A stretch of DNA of 50,572 nt. Origin: Armatimonadota bacterium. GTDB taxonomy: Bacteria > Armatimonadota > Fimbriimonadia > Fimbriimonadales > Fimbriimonadaceae. The stretch is taken from contig JAKOXK010000011.1 in the NCBI GenBank assembly GCA_029781035.1, positions 1-50,572 on the forward strand. Direction: 5' to 3'. Position numbers and translations under genes: made by a program. Of this stretch, positions 28,348-37,214 are shown one piece after another (within the stretch, counting starts at the first letter, position 1; each line of letters begins with the position of its first letter). The notes below the pieces were generated by a model. It was not told the origin of the DNA, did not search any database, and saw only the letters and a list, made by a program, of their open reading frames with translations.

Positions 28348-28394
28348 GGGTGGACAACGGAACGCCCGGCCCCTTCGAACCGTCCTATCCAGCG

Positions 28395-29213
28395 ATGGTC
28401 TGTGCCTTGCTCGCCTTGTGTCAGGTTCAAAACAACGTGGATTGGGTGGACACTCTTCGGCATGCGCTTGACAAGGCGGCCAAGCAGGAGCAACTCGTCT
28501 TGGTCGACTGCAGCCCCGCAGGTTCCGAACTTGCAGACCGCGTTCGCACCGCTATCCTGGGTGACGGCGCCTCGACCAAAGCCATGCAGGGGTTTGTCTG
28601 TTTTCGGGCCGACCCCGACCGAGACCGGGCCCTGTTTCTGCGGTACCGGACGCCGTTCCCAGCAGCCTGGCTCTTTGTGGACGGCGACGACCAGCTCTGC
28701 GGCCATTTGGCCGGACCGGTGACGCCTGCCCAGTTCGTGTCTTGGGCCGCCGGAGTCAACGAGGCCTGGAAGCGTTGGGACGCTCTGTTGTTCAAGCTCA
28801 GGTCGCGCCCGTCAGACGCCGAGTCGATCAAGTTGGCGTTCGCCTTTGCAGAACGCCTGCAACCGGACAAGGCGACGGGTTTGGTGAGGTCCCTGTCCAC
28901 GACGTTTCGATCCGCCGAGCGAGAGCGCGCCTGGGCCGCGATCGGACAAGCCTGGTTGGCTCTGGGAGACCTTGGCAAGGCCCAAAGCGCCTTCCAAATG
29001 ATCGAAGGCTCGAGCGACCCATCGATCCGGTCCATAGCGCTTTCTGGACTGGCAGAAACGTTCGCGCAACGGACACCGGAGACAGCAGTCGACAAACTCC
29101 GGCTGATTCTCGCCTCCCCGGACAGCCCGGCTGTGGCCGCCTGGTGGGCTAATAAGCGGATGAAAGAACTAGACAAGGGCGGAGGGCTCGAAAGTTCTGT
29201 GCAATGGCGGTAG
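28395..29213 (+). CDS. Thioredoxin-like / TPR-like protein of unknown function
   Basis: 272 residues from the ATG at 28395. A TTG at 28344 in the same frame lies inside the terminator tail and is less likely. Residues of about 15-120 look like a thioredoxin-fold domain (EQLVLVDCSP, then FPAAWLFVDGDDQLCG), but the CxxC redox motif is absent. Residues of about 130-265 are helical and TPR-like (AERERAWAAIGQAWLALGDLGKAQSAFQMI). This combination resembles scaffold or periplasmic thioredoxin-like proteins, but I cannot assign a function. The start MVCALLALCQ could be a short signal peptide. Its stop codon is part of the tRNA promoter's TAGAAT. Confidence 0.65.
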   Translation: MVCALLALCQVQNNVDWVDTLRHALDKAAKQEQLVLVDCSPAGSELADRVRTAILGDGASTKAMQGFVCFRADPDRDRALFLRYRTPFPAAWLFVDGDDQLCGHLAGPVTPAQFVSWAAGVNEAWKRWDALLFKLRSRPSDAESIKLAFAFAERLQPDKATGLVRSLSTTFRSAERERAWAAIGQAWLALGDLGKAQSAFQMIEGSSDPSIRSIALSGLAETFAQRTPETAVDKLRLILASPDSPAVAAWWANKRMKELDKGGGLESSVQWR

Positions 29214-29216
29214 AAT
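29211..29216 (+). promoter_or_regulatory. Candidate -10 box TAGAAT for tRNA-Leu
   Basis: TAGAAT lies 10 bp before the mature tRNA 5' end and overlaps the stop codon of the preceding gene. No strong -35 is seen. Confidence 0.45.
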
Positions 29217-29226
29217 AGTGGCTCCT

Positions 29227-29312
29227 GCGCGGGTGGTGAAATTGGTAGACACGCTACCTTGAGGTGGTAGTGCCCACAAAGCGTGAAGGTTCGAGTCCTT
29301 TCCCGCGCACCA
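29227..29312 (+). tRNA. tRNA-Leu (anticodon GAG)
   Basis: The acceptor stem GCGCGGG pairs with CCCGCGC, and the CCA end is encoded (29310-29312). The anticodon arm is CTACC-TTGAGGT-GGTAG, so the anticodon is GAG (reads CUC/CUU). A long variable arm follows, as in class II tRNAs, then the T-arm with GGTTCGAGTCC. The cloverleaf is complete at 86 nt. Confidence 0.97.
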
Positions 29313-29431
29313 AAGACCCTCATTTGAGCCTGTAGCTCTCCAGGCGAGTGCCTTTCAATGCCCTTTTGGTTCCGAGGTGTGGTAGCGTCCAGTGTGCCAC
29401 GGGCCAGTGTCTTGTCGGCGCAGTCTCGGAC

Positions 29432-30163
29432 TTAGTGCGAACCATGGACCGGCCGAAAGACCAGCCAAAGTCCAAGGCCGATCAGGAGGCCGTTGACAAC
29501 CCGGAAGAAGGACACCTCGGGCACCCGTTTCAGGAGCTTCATACCGATCATGGTGCCTGCCACGACGCCTGCGCTCATGAGCGCCAGGTAGGGCCACAAA
29601 CCCATGAGCCCTTTCGATTGACCAGCCAGATAAACCGGCATCCTGGCGGCATCGACCGCCAAACCGGTGGCGGTGGCCGTTGCGACGAAGGCATCCCGCG
29701 AGACTCCCAGTCCTGTCATGGCACCTGCCCTCAGCCCGCCTTGATTGCCCACCAGGCCACCGAGGAAACCTGAAGTCCCGCCAGCGATCCAGGCCCAGGC
29801 ACCCTCAAACCTCAGGGTCTTTGTCCAGCCACCCAGTCCGCCGACCCCGACAGCAAGCAGCAAGCCAGCCAGGACCAACTCTAAGGCCCGCGAAGACGCA
29901 ACCGAATTGAGGGCTGCGCCCGCGAGTCCACCCGCGGCGCTCATGACGCCGAACGAACGTAACAAGCGCTTGTCCACGTGTTCCCTGATCAGCCAAAACC
30001 GGTAAGCGGTCGCGATCGCATGTGGCACCGAAACGGCTGCCACTGCCAGCTTCGCAGGCACCGCCACCGCCAAGGTGGGCGTAAGAAGACTCCCGATTCC
30101 GAAGCCCGCGAACGACGCAATGATGCCCGCTAAGAGAGCGACAACGGGGATGAGCACAACCAT
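29432..30163 (-). CDS. TSUP (TauE/SafE) family membrane permease
   Basis: 243 residues from the ATG at 30163, which follows the multicopper oxidase TGA after a single base. The upstream in-frame ATG at 30196 overlaps that gene and is less likely. About eight hydrophobic segments with glycine-rich turns (ASFAGFGIGSLLTP, GGTSGFLGGLVGNQGGLRAGAMTGLGV) are the repeated signature of the TauE/SafE/YfcA family. Members export or import sulfite, sulfonates or organosulfur compounds. The tight coupling to a multicopper oxidase suggests a shared envelope role, but the substrate is not known. Confidence 0.85.
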   Translation of the reverse strand: MVVLIPVVALLAGIIASFAGFGIGSLLTPTLAVAVPAKLAVAAVSVPHAIATAYRFWLIREHVDKRLLRSFGVMSAAGGLAGAALNSVASSRALELVLAGLLLAVGVGGLGGWTKTLRFEGAWAWIAGGTSGFLGGLVGNQGGLRAGAMTGLGVSRDAFVATATATGLAVDAARMPVYLAGQSKGLMGLWPYLALMSAGVVAGTMIGMKLLKRVPEVSFFRVVNGLLIGLGLWLVFRPVHGSH

Positions 30164-30164
30164 G

Positions 30165-31661
30165 TCAATGACAGTCGAACAAAGCCATGAACCCAAAGTC
30201 CATGTGCAGTTGCTGATGGCAATGGAACAGCGTCAAGCCCGGCTGATCAGCGGTGAAGTCCACCTCTACTTCCTGGAACCCGCCCACCATTACGACGTCC
30301 TTGTGGACTCCGGTCATCGGCTTGCCTGCAAACTTCGTCAATTCAAAGACGTGCCGGTGTAGATGCAACGGATGGATGTCGTCGCTCGCGTTCCGCAAAC
30401 GCAAGCGGTAGCGGAGTCCGAGCCGTAGCCGAAGGAGCGGATCTGGATCCATGCTGTTCATGTCGGACATCTGGAACGAACGGCCATTGATCGTCCAGCG
30501 GTTGAACCCATGCTCAGCGGACTGCTGCTTCTCAAACAAGAGGGTGAACGTCTCGTCTGGGGTGTGAGTCGGAGCACGGGAAAGCGCGAACTGGGAGTAA
30601 TCCCAGTGAGAGAGCCCGGGTTTGACCCATCTTGCTTTTCCTTTGTGCCCGGCGTACTCGACGACAATGCCCATTCCCCGGTTCCGGTCATCGTCCATGA
30701 GGTCCCCCATGACCCAAACACCGGGATGGTCCATCTCGACGATCGCCGAAATCCTCTCGGCCGTGCCGAGGTAGAGGACTTCGACGGCCGCTGGCCGAGG
30801 AACCGGGTTCCCGTCCAGAGCTAAGACCTTGAACCGGTGTCCGGGTAGAGCGAGGCTTCGGATCTCTCCAGCGCTTCCATTGAGGATGTGAAACAAGACC
30901 CGCTCTCCGCGCTTCACCTTGATGGGTTCGCCGTGTCCGAGCATTCTGCCGTTGATCGTGAAGACATCGTAGCCAACTTCGAATCCTGGCGGCATGCCCT
31001 TGGCCTTCCGGTCGTTCGCAGTCGCCCTTCGGACGAGTTCCGGAACCTTGGAGGCCGGAGTCAGAAAGTCCATTGCCATGTCTCCGCCACGGGTGAACGA
31101 CGGTGCAAACTCCTTGAGTGTCAGGAAGACCTCGCGGTCGAAGCTGCCAGGCTCGTGCTTTGGCTCAATGTAGACGGTCCCAACCTGTCCGCTGTATTGT
31201 CCTGAGTTGAGGTTGTCTTTGGCGGCGTTGTGCGTGTGATAGAACCGTAGCCCAGACGGCCCCGGGGTCAGCTCGATCCGTCGCATGCCGTGTGCGGGAA
31301 TGTAGGGTGTGCCTTCCTCGGCCGATCCATCTACATCGACTCCGACTCGCTGACCATGCCAGTGCAACTGCTCGGGAGTGTCCGTGTCGTTGAAAACATC
31401 GATCACGACCGGCTGACCCTCTTTTAGGCGAAGCAGGGGACCAGGGAATGAGCCGTTGTAAGTGACTGCGGACAGGATCTTATCTGGCGCAGCCTCAATC
31501 AGGCCCGTACCGATTCGGATCGTGTGGTCCGCAGCCCGACCAGGCACGACGGCTCTTCTCAGCTCGCTTTTCGCTGGGTGCGGTACCACGCCCTTGAGAG
31601 CCACGCCCAGCATCGAACTCGATGAGAGGGCCAGAAACTGCCTCCGATCGATGTCCCTCAT
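30165..31661 (-). CDS. Tat-exported multicopper oxidase (laccase-like)
   Basis: 498 residues from the ATG at 31661, where a twin-arginine signal begins (DRRQFLALSSSSML). The upstream part of the frame to 31751 is unlikely. Copper-binding motifs appear in order: HWHG, YHTHN, HPLHLHRH, and near the C-terminus HCHQQLHMDFGF. Three-domain cupredoxin architecture is expected. At the T1 site the residue ten after the ligand Cys, where CotA has Met, is Phe here. This is a feature of high-redox-potential laccases. It probably oxidises phenols, metals or Cu(I) in the periplasm with reduction of O2. It is co-transcribed with the TSUP permease and exported through the Tat system, whose TatC is encoded at 42893. 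Confidence 0.92.
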   Translation of the reverse strand: MRDIDRRQFLALSSSSMLGVALKGVVPHPAKSELRRAVVPGRAADHTIRIGTGLIEAAPDKILSAVTYNGSFPGPLLRLKEGQPVVIDVFNDTDTPEQLHWHGQRVGVDVDGSAEEGTPYIPAHGMRRIELTPGPSGLRFYHTHNAAKDNLNSGQYSGQVGTVYIEPKHEPGSFDREVFLTLKEFAPSFTRGGDMAMDFLTPASKVPELVRRATANDRKAKGMPPGFEVGYDVFTINGRMLGHGEPIKVKRGERVLFHILNGSAGEIRSLALPGHRFKVLALDGNPVPRPAAVEVLYLGTAERISAIVEMDHPGVWVMGDLMDDDRNRGMGIVVEYAGHKGKARWVKPGLSHWDYSQFALSRAPTHTPDETFTLLFEKQQSAEHGFNRWTINGRSFQMSDMNSMDPDPLLRLRLGLRYRLRLRNASDDIHPLHLHRHVFELTKFAGKPMTGVHKDVVMVGGFQEVEVDFTADQPGLTLFHCHQQLHMDFGFMALFDCH

Positions 31662-32149
31662 TTCGTCCGATTCCTCAAAGCTTCTGCTGCATCTGTGGCG
31701 CAAGGGTCTTGTGAATCGACTCCTGGCCACACCTTGCCAGCTGTCAAGCAAGACTGGAGCTCGCCGTCTTTGATTGGCTCGGCATAATCTTGACGGATAA
31801 TTCCAAGTTTGAGCATGGGCGAGGACACGTTACTCTTCGTCTGGTGTCGATTTCAATTGGCAGAAGAGCCTGTCGCTATGTTCGAATGCGCCGTTCGACG
31901 GCAGACAGCCGCCCTGAGACTGTTGATCTGACATCCGGCCACAGGTGCTGGCGTCTTTACGCGACAATGACGGTTTGAACCCGATCTTGGTGGAGACGGG
32001 CTCGAAGCGCTCGATCGGACTGCCTGCCCCCGCAGGAGTCTTTGCCGACTCCCGGCCACTCAGAACATGCGTCGCCGCACCCTGGTGAAAAGTCCTTCTA
32101 ACAGGAGAATCTTATTGTGAATTCGTATTCTTAGGCTAAACTGACCATC
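31662..32149. other. 488-bp divergent intergenic region
   Basis: It lies between the starts of the multicopper oxidase (minus) and the GH13 gene (plus). I see no supported gene; the short open frames here have no ribosome-binding site or recognisable product. It contains a small CCTGC-CCCC-GCAGG stem-loop at 32023-32036, GAGG about 10 nt before the oxidase ATG, and the GH13 promoter at the right end. Confidence 0.6.
32115..32142 (+). promoter_or_regulatory. Candidate promoter of the GH13 gene (TTGTGA-16-TAAACT)
   Basis: A -35 like TTGTGA at 32115-32120 (4/6 to consensus), a 16-bp spacer and TAAACT at 32137-32142, followed by GACCATC and the ATG. With 7 nt between the -10 and the ATG, the transcript would be leaderless. 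This is the best-formed example of that arrangement in the window. Confidence 0.5.
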
Positions 32150-34300
32150 ATGCGGTGGCGCACGCCATGGTCGACGGTAGTTTTGTTGGCATCCCAATGC
32201 GCACCGGCTCAAGTGAGCATTGGGCCCGGGCTCGGGCTGGGCACACAAGTCCAAGCGGGCCAGTGGATCACGACGTCGGTCAAGCCGGCCGACTGGCAGG
32301 GCAAGCTCAGCGTCACCTTGAGTTCGATCGTCGGCAACGCTGACCTATATGTTCGACGAGGTGCCCCGCCAACGCTCACGTCCTTTGATTTCCGCGTCGT
32401 CGGGAACGACCGTGTCGAACGCTTGATAGTCTCGAACACTTCGAATCCTCCTTTGACCAGCGACACGTGGTACATCGGCGTCACGTCGGCCGCGGGCGCC
32501 CTTTTTCGCGAGAGCCACTCCGTTGGTTCGATCACGGCTCAGTTCCCCGGAAACGGCGCCGTCTGCTGGCCGGCGGGCACGACGTTCCGAACATTCGCTC
32601 CCTTTGCGAGCAAGGTCAACGTCGCTGGACAGTTCAACAACTGGAGTCCTTCGGCAACACAACTCGTCAGCGAGGGCAACGGTTGGTATTCGATCGACTA
32701 CCGTAATGCCCGAAGCGGTCAGCAGTACAAGTTTTACGTCACGAACGGATCCGGGCTATGGAGGAATGATCCTTGGGCCCGCCGGTTGACCAACTCAGCG
32801 GGCAATTCGGTCATTTACGATGAGGGCGCATACAGTTGGCAAAGCAATGGCTTTCAAACTCCGAGTTGGAACAAGGCCGTTGTCTACGAGATGCACGTCG
32901 GTGCGTTCAACCCCCAACAGTCCGGGCATCCGGGCACATTCGCCTCAGCCGCCCTGAAGCTGGACTACCTCAAGGCACTCGGGGTCAACATGATCGAGCT
33001 GATGCCCGTCCAGGAGTTCCCGGGCGACTACTCCTGGGGCTACAACCCGAGCTATCCGTGGTCGGTCGAGTCGGCCTACGGTGGCCCTGATGGACTGAAG
33101 AGCTTCATCGATCAGGCCAATGCGAGGGGCATGGGGATCCTCCTTGACGTCGTCCACAACCATTACGGGCCCAACGACATGGACCTGTGGAGATATGACG
33201 GCTGGTACCAGGGCCAATGGGGAGGCGTCTTCTTCTACAACGATCAGCGGGGGAACACGCCCTGGGGTTGGACACGGCCGGATTACGGCCGTGGCGAAGT
33301 GAGGTCATACATCCGCGACAACATGCTGATGTGGGCGAACGACTACCGCGTGAGTGGTTTTCGCTGGGACTCGACCCTGTACATGAGGATCACGGACTGG
33401 GGTGACAACGCAGACGGGTGGAGCCTGCTCCAGTGGTTGAACGACTCTCTCGACGCTACTCAGCCCTGGAAGATCAATATTGCGGAGGACATGCAGAACA
33501 ACTCCTGGATCACCAAGCCGACCAACGGCGGAGGGGCCGGGTTTGATTCGCAGTGGTCCAACTACGTCCATACAGTCCGAGCTGCATTGACGACGCCAGA
33601 CGATGGCTCGCGAGACATGAACGCCGTCGCCAGTGCGATCAGTGAGCGGTTCAACGGTGACGCCTTCCAGCGCGTCGTTTACACCGAAAACCACGATGAG
33701 GACGCCAATGGGCACCAGCGGCTGCCCAACGAGATCGATGTCAATGATCCAGCCAGCTATTGGGCACAGAAGCGCTCGACCCTGGGCGCAGCGCTCACAC
33801 TGACAGTTCCGGGCATTCCCATGTTGTTTCAAGGCCAGGAGTTTCTCGAAAGCGGTTGGTTCGACGACGACAGACCCCTTGACTGGACAAAGACAGCGAC
33901 GTTCTCAGGGATCCTGCAGATGTACAGGGACTTGATCGCACTGCGAACGAACGCAACCGGGCACTCTGCCGGACTTTGTGGTCAGAACCTAAACTTGTTC
34001 CACGTAGACAACAACGGTAAGGTCATCGCCTTTCACCGATGGGACCAGGGTGGGGGCGGCGATGACGTCCTTTGCGTCTTCAACTTCAAGAACACGACGT
34101 ACACGAACTACCGCATCGGAGTGCCACGAAGCGGCAGTTGGACTGTCGCGTTCAACTCCGACTGGACGGGTTACAGCCCGCTGTTCGGCAACCTCTTTTC
34201 GCCCAACTTTCAGGCGGACGCGCAGAGTTGGGACGGACTGCCCTATAGCGGCCAAGTCAACTTGGCCCCCTATTCCTGTCTCATACTGACCAAAGACTGA
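32150..34300 (+). CDS. Secreted GH13 glycoside hydrolase, branching-enzyme-like, with N-terminal PPC-like domain
   Basis: 716 residues with a signal peptide (about 1-21). About 25-125 resembles a pre-peptidase C-terminal (PPC) beta-sandwich (GKLSVTLSSIVGNADLYVRRG). About 130-235 is a CBM48/E-set domain (TTFRTFAPFASKVNVAGQFNNWS). The GH13 barrel starts at VVYEMHVGAFN. The catalytic residues are nucleophile Asp407 (FRWDS), acid/base Glu446 (IAED) and stabilising Asp516 (ENHDED). The ELMPVQEF and GYNPSYPWSVESAYGG segments are those of 1,4-alpha-glucan branching and related trehalohydrolase-type enzymes. These are usually cytoplasmic, so the signal peptide and PPC-type domain point to extracellular alpha-glucan processing. 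Confidence 0.85.
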   Translation: MRWRTPWSTVVLLASQCAPAQVSIGPGLGLGTQVQAGQWITTSVKPADWQGKLSVTLSSIVGNADLYVRRGAPPTLTSFDFRVVGNDRVERLIVSNTSNPPLTSDTWYIGVTSAAGALFRESHSVGSITAQFPGNGAVCWPAGTTFRTFAPFASKVNVAGQFNNWSPSATQLVSEGNGWYSIDYRNARSGQQYKFYVTNGSGLWRNDPWARRLTNSAGNSVIYDEGAYSWQSNGFQTPSWNKAVVYEMHVGAFNPQQSGHPGTFASAALKLDYLKALGVNMIELMPVQEFPGDYSWGYNPSYPWSVESAYGGPDGLKSFIDQANARGMGILLDVVHNHYGPNDMDLWRYDGWYQGQWGGVFFYNDQRGNTPWGWTRPDYGRGEVRSYIRDNMLMWANDYRVSGFRWDSTLYMRITDWGDNADGWSLLQWLNDSLDATQPWKINIAEDMQNNSWITKPTNGGGAGFDSQWSNYVHTVRAALTTPDDGSRDMNAVASAISERFNGDAFQRVVYTENHDEDANGHQRLPNEIDVNDPASYWAQKRSTLGAALTLTVPGIPMLFQGQEFLESGWFDDDRPLDWTKTATFSGILQMYRDLIALRTNATGHSAGLCGQNLNLFHVDNNGKVIAFHRWDQGGGGDDVLCVFNFKNTTYTNYRIGVPRSGSWTVAFNSDWTGYSPLFGNLFSPNFQADAQSWDGLPYSGQVNLAPYSCLILTKD

Positions 34301-34374
34301 GGCATCAAGGATCGAACCGAAGGGACGGACTTGGCCGTCTCAACTACGGGTTCCTGGATTGAAGGGTGTTCGAT

Positions 34375-35814
34375 ATGAGGGAATTGGGCAAAACGCGGCT
34401 GTTTGTCTTTGTTTCTCTGGCACTAGGACTGTGTCTCGGCGGCGTCGGGCAGGACTCCGAGCAAGACCGAGCTCAGTTCCTAGCGTCAGTGGTGACGACG
34501 AGCAAAGACGCCTTCTTCATGGCCCCATCGCGGCTGATCCTCGATGGAGGCGTGAAAGGGATTCTGGCGCTCATTAGCGACCGCTATGCGATCATTGGTG
34601 GAGAGACTCCTCCGAAGGAGACTGGGATCGCCACGATCGAGCAGTTCATCAAGCCCGCTACCCGGTCCGAGAAGAACGTGTGGGTCAAGTCATGGGACAT
34701 GCAGACCGATGCAGTACGAGACGTGCCTCTGGCTCTAATGCAACGACTTGCAGGGGCCGGGGAATCCGGCATGGTCAAGACGAGCCAACCTGGGGTCATT
34801 CTCATGACCGATGATCAAGGGGGCCTAGCGACAGCCGCTGCCGAAGGCAAGGCTACGACGCGGCAAATAACGACCAACGTCTATAAGATGAACCTGACTG
34901 ACAACAGCGTCCGAAAGGTCGTGACGATCAATTCCGCTCACCCAGGTTACATCGAGGCTTCTCCATTGAAGCCGTTCTTCGTGTGGATCGAGTGGTCGGG
35001 AAACAACCCCATCGATGCCCAAGACCTAAAGACGACGATCGCCATGAGCATCTTTGACCTCGACGGGAAGGAACTCCGGCATGGTCAAAGTAGGGTCCAC
35101 GGTTCCGTGTACTTCCGTGATTGGACTCAGGACGGAGTCAACATGATAGGACATGTCGTTCGCCGAGGCGCCCCCGGAACGCCGGCGAAAGGCAAAACCG
35201 TCGTCTTGAACACCCAGACCTGCCAGATATCAGAAACGGAAGAGGAGTTCGCAGGCTATTCGGGAGAACAGCCCACACCGGCTCTTGAACTGGATGAGGT
35301 GCCCACTCTGGTCAAGCTCGACAAGACTTCCCGCATGGTGCGGACCCTGTGGCTCACAAGCACGGAGCCCTCCGAAAGCCCTCGGTGCCTGGTCTGTGGC
35401 GACGTCTCCAGCTCGCACTGGATAAGTTCCAAACTCGACAAGCTCGCCTACGTTGCGGACGGGCGTCTGTTCGCTCGCGATCTCGTCCGCATGGATCTGG
35501 CCGCTTTTGAGAAGGCCAAAGCGGCGGCGGAAAGGGAGATGGCCATGTCGAAGTGCAAGCAGGTCGCTCTGGGAATGCTGATGTACTCGGCCGACAGTGA
35601 CGACTTCATGCCACTCAGCAGCAACTGGCAGGAGGGGGTCGGGCCTTACATCAGGAACGACTCGATCCTTGACGGGTTCGTCTACACCTACCAAGGAGGA
35701 GCCTTGACCGGACTCCAAGATCCGGCTGGCACGGAGATCGGGTACATCCCGATATCTGGCGGGCGGTGCGTCGCCTATGCCGATGGCCACGTTGTGTTCC
35801 GTCCCGGGCCATAG
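34375..35814 (+). CDS. Exported protein with C-terminal prepilin-like DGH domain
   Basis: 479 residues. The ATG at 34375 has GAAGGG 8 nt upstream and opens a signal sequence (GKTRLFVFVSLALGLCLGG). The GTG at 34366 is less likely. The first ~370 residues have no motif I recognise. The last ~95 residues (from EREMAMSKCKQVALGMLMYSAD to the end) form a compact domain with SxxCKxxALGxxMYxxDxDDFxP and a final YADGHVVFRPGP. This matches the C-terminal part of prepilin-like H-X9-DG/DUF1559-type proteins and the four-gene array at 38326-40658. The role is unknown; it is probably anchored to or exported across the inner membrane. Confidence 0.7.
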   Translation: MRELGKTRLFVFVSLALGLCLGGVGQDSEQDRAQFLASVVTTSKDAFFMAPSRLILDGGVKGILALISDRYAIIGGETPPKETGIATIEQFIKPATRSEKNVWVKSWDMQTDAVRDVPLALMQRLAGAGESGMVKTSQPGVILMTDDQGGLATAAAEGKATTRQITTNVYKMNLTDNSVRKVVTINSAHPGYIEASPLKPFFVWIEWSGNNPIDAQDLKTTIAMSIFDLDGKELRHGQSRVHGSVYFRDWTQDGVNMIGHVVRRGAPGTPAKGKTVVLNTQTCQISETEEEFAGYSGEQPTPALELDEVPTLVKLDKTSRMVRTLWLTSTEPSESPRCLVCGDVSSSHWISSKLDKLAYVADGRLFARDLVRMDLAAFEKAKAAAEREMAMSKCKQVALGMLMYSADSDDFMPLSSNWQEGVGPYIRNDSILDGFVYTYQGGALTGLQDPAGTEIGYIPISGGRCVAYADGHVVFRPGP

Positions 35815-35820
35815 CCCGGG
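35803..35820. terminator. GC-rich hairpin spanning the stop codon at 35812-35814
   Basis: CCCGGGC (35803-35809), loop CATA, GCCCGGG (35814-35820). The arms are perfect and the TAG stop is in the loop and second arm. No T-tract follows, so it may be a bidirectional attenuator between the convergent genes rather than a classical terminator. Confidence 0.45.
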
Positions 35821-35858
35821 CCCTTCGTCAGTTCAAGAACCAGAACTTCAAGCTTCGG

Positions 35859-37133
35859 CTACGGGCGGGACTCTACGGGCTCCAAGTACCGTCGGTCGAG
35901 AGCGACAGATTTTCGTTTGTCGCCGAACCACTCAAGCTCGCCGAAGTGGCTTCCGCCTGTAAGCGGAAGCCGCATGCGCCTCACGACGGAGTTCTCGACA
36001 CAGATCACTTTTCCGTGCCGCTTGACATCGATCTGACCTTGACGAACGGTGACCTCATCGTCGCAGATCCAGAGGCGAATGACGCTCAGCCCCGCGAAGT
36101 AGGCCAGCAGGAGAGAGCACACCAGGGCCGTCAAGCCCATCAAAGTCATGAACCCAAACGTGGCGGCATTGGCCCGGATATTGGTGCCGAAGGGTCCCCA
36201 TGGGTTGAAGACCACGCAGGCTCCCCAGAAGAGGAACACGGCGACGACGGTGCCGCCGACAACGAGGAACCGATAGACTGGTTTTCCCTGGTCTAGTGCC
36301 ATATACCGATACCGGACTCCCTCTGCGAGGTCGACCACGGGCGGACGACCCTTGTTGACCAGACGTCGGACTTCCGCAGCAGACACCTGATGTTGCGTCC
36401 GGTTTGGGTCGAGGAGGTCTGGGCGTCGATGGAGGAGTACCCAGAAGGCCGCGCGTAGAGTCGAGACCGAAGCTAAAGCACAAACCAGAATCCACTGGAG
36501 CGGAAACACCCAGCCAGCCCGATAGCTCGAGGGGTCACGCTCTATGGCCGCGAGCCAATCGGCTTGCGCGACCGAGTAGGCGACCGCGGAGCCCAAAGCG
36601 ACAACTCCTGAAATCGTCAGGATCCAGATGGTTCTTGACCATGACGGCGGAGGAGACGGGGGCTTCAGCCTGAGGGAACGCGGGTCGGCTCGCTCAAGCA
36701 GGAGGACTCTCAGAAGCTGAACCGCCGTGGACATGCCTCCCGGGGTCGCGAACTCGAGCCTTTCTCCAGTTTTCGAGACCACGGTCACTCGCGGAGGCCG
36801 AAGACCCGTGCTCCGTTCGATTCCGTAGAAGTTGGCCCAGGGAAGGGACCAGACTTCCTCGCCGTGTTTGGTGAAAGTCAAAGTCTTGTCATCAAAGCTC
36901 ACGGCACGCCCGATGAGACTTGAGCGATCCAAACTGCCGATCCACACGGGGAGAGCGGGCATTGGGGCCAAGATGGACAACCAATATTCGCCTCGGCAGA
37001 TCCCGAAAACTTCGAGCGTCACGAAGTTGCCGACAAAGAAGAGGACGCAGATCCAGTGTGCCACTTCTGTCGGCCGAGTCCAGCAGGATACGGTCACCCT
37101 TTCCAGGACTCGTTCTTGCGAGCCCGTGATCAT
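35859..37133 (-). CDS. Multi-pass membrane protein of unknown function
   Basis: 424 residues. Hydrophobic segments occur near 27-47, 50-66, 168-188, 210-235, 278-300 and 320-345. Between the first pair and the third segment lies a small soluble beta-rich stretch (about 75-150) with VSFDDKTLTFTKHGEEVWSLPW, and a similar one closes the protein (VTVRQGQIDVKRHGKVICVENS). The two resemble duplicated PH-like (bacterial PH) modules, but this is weak. No catalytic motif is visible. It follows the DAHP synthase gene on the same strand after 81 bp and may be the last gene of that transcript. Confidence 0.7.
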   Translation of the reverse strand: MITGSQERVLERVTVSCWTRPTEVAHWICVLFFVGNFVTLEVFGICRGEYWLSILAPMPALPVWIGSLDRSSLIGRAVSFDDKTLTFTKHGEEVWSLPWANFYGIERSTGLRPPRVTVVSKTGERLEFATPGGMSTAVQLLRVLLLERADPRSLRLKPPSPPPSWSRTIWILTISGVVALGSAVAYSVAQADWLAAIERDPSSYRAGWVFPLQWILVCALASVSTLRAAFWVLLHRRPDLLDPNRTQHQVSAAEVRRLVNKGRPPVVDLAEGVRYRYMALDQGKPVYRFLVVGGTVVAVFLFWGACVVFNPWGPFGTNIRANAATFGFMTLMGLTALVCSLLLAYFAGLSVIRLWICDDEVTVRQGQIDVKRHGKVICVENSVVRRMRLPLTGGSHFGELEWFGDKRKSVALDRRYLEPVESRP

Positions 37134-37214
37134 CGTCTCACACCTGATGTGACGGTTTCTAGACAGGCGACGTTTCGGCGGCCCCTCACGAGTCGCATCG
37201 CCCGCGTACGCCGA

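Noticed and set aside
31790-31978. Short plus-strand open frame in the divergent intergenic region
   Set aside because: No ribosome-binding site, no recognisable product and a biased composition.
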